From contig CAMGYJ010000006.1 in assembly GCA_946122785.1 (NCBI GenBank), positions 44,474,066-44,538,065 of the forward strand: a DNA stretch of 64,000 nucleotides, in the 5' to 3' direction. The notes beneath the pieces were generated by a model that had not been told where the DNA came from, ran no database searches, and was given only the letters and a program-made list of their open reading frames with translations. Below, piece after piece: positions 56,299-64,000 of the stretch; position 1 is the stretch's first letter, and each line of letters opens with the position of its first letter. The stretch comes from Linum tenue. Taxonomy: Eukaryota > Streptophyta > Magnoliopsida > Malpighiales > Linaceae. The position numbers were made by a program, and so were the translations under genes.

Positions 56299-56713
56299 GG
56301 TGACGTTTTCGGTGCACTCACTTTTTTGGGTGCATTCAGTGCACTCGCTTCATAACCGCCATTTTAAACATGCGATTTATGTCAAAATGATGTCAATCAT
56401 CACTTATGATGTCATGAACAATAACACACATGAATTTGCACAAAAACCATTAAAGATTTATTTTAATTTGAAAGATTTAGAGTTTAGAGATTTAGGGTTA
56501 GGGTTAGGGTTTACAATTTGGGGTTTAGGGATAGAACTCAAAATTGGAGGTCTAGGGGTTAGGGTACTCCGCTAATTAGTTGTTATCATATGTTATATCA
56601 TCATATTAAACTAATTCTATAAATTAAAATTCAAAATTCGACACCTTAATACTAGTTTTTGAGTTGGGTGCATTGAACGCACTCATTTTTTTGAGTGCAC
56701 CGAAGTAGTCACC
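56299..56713. mobile_element. MITE family A, copy 2
   Basis: Same ends as 51993-52404 (CGGTGCACTCACTTTTTTGG and GAGTGCACCGAAGTAG), with a TTAGGGTTAGGG-containing interior. Flanked by TATATA. Confidence 0.85.
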
Positions 56714-56727
56714 ATATATATATATAT

Positions 56728-57064
56728 GGTGAGTTCTACGGTACCCCGGGTGAAATCCCGGGTACCGCATACCTTGAGTATGTCAACGCTATCCAGACCT
56801 TGAATTGACTGATCTTTCTGACATGATACTATACTCTAACCCTTGAAGATCAAAATCTAGGTCTTATTTCTCTAAATCTTATACTCTAAGATCAATTTAA
56901 TTAGAAACAATAATCGACGGTTATGATTCGTCCAAATATGGGCAAAAAAATAAATGCACCATCTTAGGGTTTATAGTTTATGCCCAAAAATGCTGCTAAT
57001 TCGAGGTCTATATAGCATTTTCATACTCAAGGTATGCGGTACCCCGGATTTCACCCGGGGTACC
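56728..57064. mobile_element. MITE family B, copy 1
   Basis: Ends GGTGAGTTCTACGGTACCCC and, inverted, GGTACCCCGGGTGAAATCC, with CGCATACCTTGAGTATG next to each. It is shorter than the other copies because the middle lost the CACTCATTAAGGG part. Confidence 0.85.

Positions 57065-57140
<76 letters not shown>
57065..57140. repeat. TA microsatellite
   Basis: About 37 TA units between MITE B copies 1 and 2. Confidence 0.95.
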
Positions 57141-57142
<2 letters not shown>

Positions 57143-57543
57143 TGAGTTCTACGGTACCCAGGGTGAAATCTGGGGTACCGCATACCTTGAGTATGAAAAC
57201 GCTATCTAGACCTTGAATTGATTGATCTTTTGGACATGATGTCATACTCTAACTCTTAAAGATCAAAATCTAGGTCTTAGTTCTCTAAATCTTATACCCC
57301 AAGATCAATTTAATTAGAAACAAGAATCGATGGCTATTATTCGTCCAAATATAGGCAAAAAGATGAATGCTTCATCTTAGGGTTTATAGTTTATGATTTA
57401 GATAATTAGGACCTAGGGTTCACTCATTAAGGGTTAGGGTATAGTATCAAGCCCAAAAATTCTGCTAATTCGAGGTCTAGATAGAGTTTACATACTCGAG
57501 GTATGCGGTACCCCGGATTTCACCCGGGGTACCATAGAAGCCA

Positions 57544-57545
<2 letters not shown>
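57141..57545. mobile_element. MITE family B, copy 2
   Basis: Complete, 405 bp, with terminal repeats GGTGAGTTCTACGGTACCC at the left and GGTACCATAGAAGCCACC at the right. Confidence 0.9.

Positions 57546-57583
<38 letters not shown>
57546..57583. repeat. TA microsatellite between inverted MITEs
   Basis: About 19 TA units at the symmetry centre of MITE B copies 2 and 3. Confidence 0.95.
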
Positions 57584-57585
<2 letters not shown>

Positions 57586-57958
57586 TGGCTTCTATGGTAC
57601 CCCGGGTGAAATCCGGGGTACCGCATACCTCGAGTATGTAAACTCTATCTAGACCTCGAATTAGCAGAATTTTTGGGCTTGATACTATACCCTAACCCTT
57701 AATGAGTGAACCCTAGGTCCTAATTATATAAATCATAATCTATAAACCCTAAGATGGTGCATTCCTTTTTGTGCCTATATTTAGATAAATCATAACCGTC
57801 GATTATTATTTCTAATTAAATTGATCTTGGAGTATAAGATTGGGAGAGTTAACACCTAGATTTTGATCTTTAAGTGTTAGAGTATAGTATCATGTCCGAA
57901 AGATCGGTCAATTCAAGGTCTAGATAGTGTTTTCATACTCAAGGTATGCGGTACCCCG
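57584..57958. mobile_element. MITE family B, copy 3, inverted, end-truncated
   Basis: Reverse complement of copy 2. It starts GGTGGCTTCTATGGTACCCC but stops at GGTACCCCG without the last 25 or so bases. Confidence 0.85.
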
Positions 57959-58456
57959 TGAAAGTATAGTATCATGTCCGAAAGATTGGACTATTAGCCC
58001 TTTTATTCACAATCAATACCTTCTACATCGTGAAAGTAAACTATGATCTTCAGAAGTATTGGCGCGGCATAAATTTGGACAAAGTCCTCAATCTAAGACT
58101 AGAGTCTCATGAAAACAGCTAGTGTCTCATGAAAACAGCGGTTTAGCTAGCAACTATGCACGCATCATGTCGACAACAACCATAAGTGGACAGTATTTTA
58201 CGAGGCCTTCAACTTCAACCAAATCGTCTGGAGTTCACTCTTTGACCATCTGCTGATGCTGATCGTTGATTTGAACTAATCGAACGAACCTCTTAGGTCA
58301 TTAATTATGCAGAAAAATGCCTCAAAGGAAAAATCCGATTTAGCATGGTGATTACTGAGTGTTTTGTGTTGTCTTCCAACGGCTACATACGAATATATAC
58401 ATATTTTTTAATAAGGATGGTATACTTTTATTATTTTGTGGTTTAGGATACTATTT

Positions 58457-58522
58457 AAAGGATTCGAACCTAGAATCTTCAGATTGAAAATCAGTTGTAT
58501 TATCGCTAAACCAAGTCCTTTT
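58457..58522 (-). other. tRNA-derived SINE head or relic tRNA
   Basis: Minus strand: A-box-like TTGGTTTAGCGATA, anticodon-arm-like CTGATTTTCAATCTGAAGA, then B box GGTTCGAATCC. The acceptor stem is weak. No SINE tail is clear. Confidence 0.4.
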
Positions 58523-59154
58523 TCATATGAATATATACATCTTCATCCTTAGGTTTAGTGTCAGCTATCAAAGTCTATTCATGGGCTACATCCACCTAAT
58601 GAGAACGGCTAATGTGAATGGGCTAATTGCGTTGTTATCATCTCACCGTTATATATCATACCTTGATCTGACTACTACTGACGATTACATCATACCGTTG
58701 TCATATCATGTATTTTGCTCCAAAAATATCAAAATAGATATCATATTATAGAGCCTTAAAACTTTGAATTTTCTACATTTTTTTAATAGGATGTAAAACG
58801 CCAAGACATTCAGTCTAAACGCTCTACTTTTCCTCCTTATCTCTCTACAAACCTCACCGTCCGTATCAAGTTTTGTAGGTCTACAAATATGGAGTATATT
58901 GGAACCTGGCCTATGCCAAAAATACGACAAAAACACTATACTATTTTTATAAAAATAGCTCAACACTTTTTTTTATATGGTTAAGAACAGACAAACAGCT
59001 CCCACGAACCTGAATGCACGGGAGAAAATCATACTTTTCTTCCTAAAGGTTGAGACACCTGCTGCACTACATGGAGGAATTTGCGATAAAGAACACATGA
59101 TGAAAACTACACTAAATTAGAACCAACGGAGTTGTTGAGAGAGGGGCATTATGG

Positions 59155-59235
59155 GGATTCGAACACAAAACCTCTCGATCACATAAGGCTCTGATATCAC
59201 GTCAAGAATCAGTTGATCCCAAATAACTCGAGTTG
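59155..59235 (-). other. tRNA-like repeat (GATATCAGAGCC ... TGTTCGAATCCCC)
   Basis: A common plant repeat phrase: GTGATATCAGAGCCTTATG, GATCGAGAGGTTTTG, then B-box TGTTCGAATCCCC. It looks SINE-like; family unknown. Confidence 0.35.
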
Positions 59236-59604
59236 TTGTGAGAGGTTCAATCGTGTATCATATACCCACTAACAATTACAACACAATTAACTAGATGGCT
59301 AGCTCGTCATTCCTCGCTCACATGGATGAACCTTATTTTCTAAGGCCCCACGCGGTTTGAAAAACAAAAAGACAAGAATGATAGCATAGAAGTCTAGCTG
59401 CGACTTGCTCAATTTTCTACGAAAGGAGATCGAGTACTGAGTAACAAACGACCCGCAAGCAAATTGCAAAGCTCTAGCTAAAGTCTACTAGAAGAGAGGA
59501 TGATCACCACATAAAATAAGTCAGGCGCGGTTTCGGCTAGCGGAGAATAATGGTTCTCGCTAGATTCCACTTATCTGTTGGCTAACTGCATGCATAAATA
59601 TTAT

Positions 59605-60100
59605 AGGGTGTGTTTGATATTGGTATTTGGATTTGTGTCAAATCTATGGGGTGATTTCCAAATACATATATAGCATATTACTTGTCAACTTCAAATACAT
59701 TTGAAGTACATCTTAACAAAAAAATTCGACCTGTTTGTAAAATATTAAAAGTTTAGGTACTATAGTGTGAGGAAAAAAATATAAAGGTACCAAAACGTAA
59801 TTTTACCATCAAAATTTCTAGTGTTTTTGTAAATTTTTTAAAGTTTAGATACTAAATTGAAACGAAAAATAATTTTAAGTACCAAACTATAGTTTGCCAT
59901 AATTTGTAGTAAGTGACCAAAAAATACAAAATTCAAATAAAAAATTATGAAATTTAAATACAAACAAAATACAAATGAGTATCCAAACAACGAATTTGAA
60001 TTATATGTAGTTCAAATGCTAGTATTTCAAATGCATACATTTTAAAAATATGTATTTCAAATACCTTATATTTGAAATACAACTATCAAAACAACTCTTA
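59605..60100. mobile_element. Candidate MITE with TGTTTGATA ends
   Basis: Left end AGGGTGTGTTTGATATTGG, right end in reverse complement TAAGAGTTGTTTTGATAGTTG; the subterminal parts share TATTTGAAAT-type motifs. No target duplication confirmed. Confidence 0.45.
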
Positions 60101-60207
60101 ATGAACGTACACGTGACATTGCATGCACAAAATCGTACGAAATTTTATTATTGATCTTGTATGACATATTTCATTAGTTAAACCATCTATAGGAGATTAA
60201 TGAGAGG

Positions 60208-60560
60208 ACATTCAGGGCGGTGGGCTTTGTAGGCTTCGACCCCAATGGATCCATAAACTTTGCCTTCGCGCGGTTCTAATAATTTTGACCCTTGTCTTAT
60301 GATATAATGGCCCTTCGAGATGCTATGAGTTGGTGTCTGGCTCACTCTATAACTAATGTTCTGGTATGGGGTTATGCGCAGGTGATCATCAGGATGGTCA
60401 ATGCTAGCGATTCGACCCACGCTACGGGAGGGGCCATTCTTATGGAGTTTCAGGTGTTGCGAACATTTCTCCAGCGTGTTTCGTTTCACTTCGCGCCTCG
60501 TAGGTAAAATAGGGTTGCCCATATCGTGGCAAACAAGCGCTCTTATCGTCGGTTTAGTGA
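60208..60560 (+). pseudogene. RNase H-like (RVT_3) fragment
   Basis: Frame pieces AVGFVGFDPNG, then after stops ALRDAMSWCLAHSITNVLVW, NASDSTHATGG and VSFHFAPRR, then a TAA before NRVAHIVANK. This matches the plant RNase H-like domain found in LINE-derived and host-exapted proteins (D-P-N-G, A-L-R-x-A, V-A-H-x-x-A-N). At least three stops; not functional. Confidence 0.75.
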
Positions 60561-61762
60561 CTTGTTGACCAACGTGTTTTTCTTTCTTTTAAATTTTGAC
60601 TTGAAAATGTTATATATATTCGTATCTTGCTATTCCTACGAAATATCTTTGAAAAACAAGAACTTTTTTCGTCCCAGACATTTATCGTTATGTGTCATAA
60701 TCCGTAGTAAGAAATTGGTCACTTTTGTCAATGGTGTAGATGTTTATCCTAATAATGTAAATTTAAATTAGATTAGTGGAAGTCATAACTCATACATTTT
60801 GTTCAACTAGATGAAAGCTAATGCATACGGGTTTGCCGTTTGCACAAATCTGATACCATGTGCATAATAAATATTGTCGCAAAGAGTAAAATAAAAAAGA
60901 CCTCTTGGTTAATCAATCTCAATAAGGTACACCATAATTTGAACTCTCCATTGACTATTATTCCGAACTTGTCTTTATTTCTTCTGAGGACCCGCCCTGT
61001 TACACTCTCCCTCCTTCCTTTTAGAAATAAAATGTTTTTTTTCTGTATTACAAATTGGTGAAGCGCCTGCGTCGCAATGGAATGGGGAAGGGAGAGGGAG
61101 TCCTGTTGACTTGGCTGGCTGCTGATGCAACAAATTGCAAAGTGAAAATGGAACCACGAACCCTACAAAAAGCTCGGCTGGGCCAGGGAGGGGGGGAGTC
61201 GGCCGAGTGGCAGTGGGTTGCACACCAATAAGTCCCGTTTGTGCTAGCAACTGACTTGTAACATCGGAGGCATGCTCAGTACGTCCATTGTTGATGCTTT
61301 TTGACGTCACGAATAGTTACCAGACACCGAAACCTAATATCCTATAGTAAAACAATTCAATAAAAGATTAAACATACGTAACATATCCCCCTAAATAACA
61401 TACCATTCATTGATAATTGACATGATAATTGAACACTAATAGTTACTCAATAAGAAAAGAAATACATGTACTCAATTCTCAAAGTAAAGAAATCATAGAT
61501 AACTTATTTAATTCAAATATTTACAGATGAGTCAAGAATTATTCTATATATACATGAACATAACATTCCAAGTACTCGATAAGAACAGTAAGATTAAACA
61601 AAACATTTAAAATTTGATAGGTAAAGGCAAACTCTGCCCGCTAGAGAAATTAATAAACCTATTTCAAGAACAGATGCGTGCGAAAGTTATTTGTGACCTT
61701 AAGTGTAAATTAAAGTTAAACTGTAGGTTAGTGTTTGACATATGTTCATTAAGATAACTTAC
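60561..61762. other. Anonymous DNA 3' of the RPA-like gene
   Basis: No gene recognised. A 61080-61300 GC-richer part has an ORF on the minus strand without any domain. Confidence 0.35.
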
Positions 61763-62754
61763 CGGATTATAATCCGAAGCAAGAATTTGGTGGAGCTCCT
61801 CAATTGTACGGGGATATACCTTGCTGAACAAACCTCAGTGGCATAACTGAGAAAAAATTCAAATCAATATCAACAACTAAAATAGCAAAGATGATCATCA
61901 AACATTCTGAATATAAGGAGATAAACATAAACCCACATGCATTACCGTAGTTTTAGAGCATCAGCCTCATGAATAAATGGATTGACAACTACACGTGTGC
62001 TAGAAGTGCTAGATTCGTTAACCACTCCTGCAATACGCTTATACATCAAACACAGCACAACATATCACCGCAAAAAATCAAACAGAAAAGAATAGGAAAA
62101 CCAACCACGGAGTTGAGTCATAGTGAGACCACCAAACGCCAATACAACAGCGTCATTACGATCGAGGTCAACCAAGGCCCGTGCATCAAGTCCCGCTGCA
62201 GTAAAATAATTATAAGGAACAAAATAAAGTAAGCAAATTAAATAGAAAAACCAAAGAGTTAAAGCGAAGTAGACACCCATAAATAATCAAGAACAGATGT
62301 ACCTATGATCTTTGATGGTAACTTTCTGAACAGTAGTAATACCTCCTTTGACCTCTACATATTCAGGTTGACTAATCGAAACCAACCGTCCAACAACATC
62401 TACACCAAAATTGAATTAATCAATAAAGCTATTACATACCAGACCCCCTATGATTCAAAACCACATGAAACAGTAGATACCTGTGAGATAAGGACAGCGA
62501 TAAGATCGAGCAGGGAGGGAGTTAAATTCAGTGAACTGAAATGATTTGGTAGTGAAACCAATTGAACTTGCGGTTACATCCTCAAGTTTTGTTGCCGGAG
62601 TGATCACCAAATACTGATGGAAGTTGCATGCCCGAAAAGAAGCCTGCGGATCACACATTGCAAACTCTCGAATCACATACACAGAGCCAATGCTGAGACA
62701 GCCACTCAAGGCTTCTGCAAACGAACGATGTGAAATCCCCTCAATAAAAGTACC
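61763..62754 (-). CDS. RPA70-like single-stranded DNA-binding protein, partial exons
   Basis: Exons: 62754..62481 (GTFIEGISHRSFAEALSGCL, SIGSVYVIREF), 62399..62303 (DVVGRLVSISQPEYVEVKGG), 62195..62106 (NDAVVLAFGGLTMTQLRG), 62027..61946 (SSTSSTRVVVNPFIHEADAL) and 61823..61763 (KVYPRTIEELHQILASDYNP). The OB-fold pattern (GSVYxIxxF, VVGxLVxIS, LxSTSSTRVxVNP) is that of replication protein A large subunit and related plant proteins. Splice phases agree except between the second and third listed exons (phase 2 into phase 1), where a short exon with the usual LxLWG motif is expected but not found. Upstream exons with the start codon were not identified. Plant Helitrons carry such genes, but no Rep/helicase is in the window. 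Confidence 0.65.
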
Positions 62755-63301
62755 CTGCAGGCAGAACATTGACATCAAATTCCTCTCATAATTACAATAA
62801 AAGCCAAAAACTGATCACGACTATAAATGGAATCAGTTTCGGAATGAGACAACACATATCAGAATATACATTCTCCAATCATTGATTGATTCAGTGAAAT
62901 AATATAGTTTGTTCAGAACCCAAAAAAGTAAAACTTATTCAAAGGACCCGCCGTATTTCCCCAAGAACCCAATAGTAACAATTGCTTATTGGACGAATCC
63001 ACCGTATTTCCCCACGGCGATCTCTCCTTTTCTCTAGCCTTATGTGATCTCTACATGTAGAACATGGGACTCAACCTAGGAATACACAAAGAGACAATAT
63101 AAGAAAAACTCCCATGCCGACCACAATTTATAGGCGATCTCAAAACACCACAGAAGCTTAACCTACAAAAAAGAGAGAAGAAATCTTACCCGGGTAATCC
63201 TGCCGCAACCTTTGAACAACTAATTGTAGGCCAGCACGATAGGCAACACATGCTCCTAGTTAATCCTTAAGCTGACACCTGCATAATGAGGAACCCAATC
63301 A
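62755..63301. other. Upstream region of the RPA-like gene
   Basis: Should contain further 5' exons or the promoter. A possible exon on the minus strand ends with GATTACCCGG|GTAAGA near 63190, but its protein (CVAYRAGLQLVVQRLRQDY) is not recognised. Confidence 0.3.
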
Positions 63302-63565
63302 TCGACACCTGTATAATCAAGGCTAACCCCTGTCTAATCACAAGGTTAATTCCCAACCAGAATGAGATCGCAGATAAATCTCCAAACCTGAATGAGAACA
63401 AAGTCGCAATGATCGAAAGAGAGAAACCCTATAATCGACACCTGTATAATCAAGGGTAACCTCTGTCTCATCACATGGGTTAATTCCCAACCAGAATGTG
63501 AGAACTAAACCGCAATGATAGAAAGATAAATCGCAATGATAGAAAGAAAAAGAAACAGAAATCTC
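63302..63565 (+). repeat. Tandem duplication, 133-bp period
   Basis: TCGACACCTGTATAATCAAG starts at 63302 and again at 63435, followed in both by GGTTAATTCCCAACCAGAAT. The CGCAATGATAGAAAG end is further repeated in a short array near 63512-63545. Confidence 0.85.
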
Positions 63566-64000
63566 ATTAGAGAAGAAGCAAAACCCCGCAGATGGACAGA
63601 GAAGCAGAAATCAATTCTCTACTTCCAATTAAAGATTCCCTATTAACCTATTATGATATTCTCTCTCCTAGGTTAAATGATAATCATAAGAATGTGATCA
63701 GGATTTAGACAATTTATACAAATTTGTATCAACTAGATATAAACGTCGAGTTAAACAATCTAGGTTCTCAAACAATCATCAACCCAACTATAAAAAACTA
63801 GGATTACTCACACCCAAATGAGAAGGGTGTATGCTCAATAGAGAAAGAGAGGAATTTAGTAGAGAATTAGAAGAACATCATGATAACGATAAAAATCTAC
63901 TCCGGATCAGTAATTGTCACTCAAAGGATCGAATCCCGAGCTCTAATGGTGGAAGGATCTCTCAAATCAAATCCAAAGGGTATTTTGTTGTCACTTTCTC
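63566..64000. other. Anonymous AT-rich DNA
   Basis: No gene or repeat recognised up to the window end. Confidence 0.4.

Larger units (their letters stand above)
57959..59604. other. Anonymous DNA with tRNA-like pieces
   Basis: No coding gene recognised. Two tRNA-like B-box sequences are listed separately. Confidence 0.4.

Noticed and set aside
56954..57245. ORFs rich in alternating Ile-Tyr
   Set aside because: They are translations of TA microsatellites.
58457..58522. Functional tRNA gene
   Set aside because: The A and B boxes are good but the acceptor stem does not pair and there is no clear terminator; listed as tRNA-like only.

Overview
The window is nuclear DNA of a flowering plant, most likely a eudicot (inferred from the families present). 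It is a gene-poor, transposon-dense region. Evidence for a plant: GT-AG introns, a WNK kinase gene, a hybrid proline-rich protein gene, an OVATE-family fragment, and Mutator, CACTA, Ty3/gypsy (Reina-like and Athila-like) and MITE elements.

Layout. 1-2104: right part of a Mutator-like element (MULE) with the C-terminal exons of a transposase and an opposite-strand GRF zinc-finger gene, ending in a MULE terminus. 2332-5237 (-): a complete 7-exon WNK kinase gene, 714 codons, every splice phase consistent. 5632-6604: palindromic foldback element. 6605-9458 (-): decayed Reina-like gypsy element with one LTR and a primer-binding site. 9459-14500: mostly anonymous, with a 329-bp tandem duplication. 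14520-15290: 61-bp minisatellite. 15493-23727: a nest of LTR fragments in opposite orientations around a very large inverted repeat (arms about 1.7-1.9 kb, 357-nt loop). 23728-29320: AT-rich, with a second MULE terminus and broken duplicated fragments. About 29325-48123: a decayed autonomous-type CACTA (En/Spm) element with a TNP2-type gene and a second transposase gene. It is interrupted by a 9.57-kb Athila-like retrotransposon with a perfect 5-bp target duplication, and by a 717-bp MITE-like element with a 9-bp duplication. 49018-53000: further Athila-like and other LTR debris. 53698-54210 (-): intact 8-cysteine hybrid proline-rich protein gene with a TATA box. 54600-58000: MITEs of two families with long TA microsatellites. 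58000-61700: anonymous DNA with tRNA-like SINE heads and an RNase H fragment. 61763-62754 (-): exons of an RPA70-like OB-fold protein.

Only the WNK gene and the proline-rich protein gene look like intact host genes. The RPA-like and GRF genes are partly readable but have defects or unplaced exons. Everything else is mobile-element coding debris with frameshifts and stops, or non-coding repeats. The region records serial nesting: Athila into CACTA, a MITE into CACTA, MITEs into LTRs and into each other, and an inverted duplication in the LTR nest.
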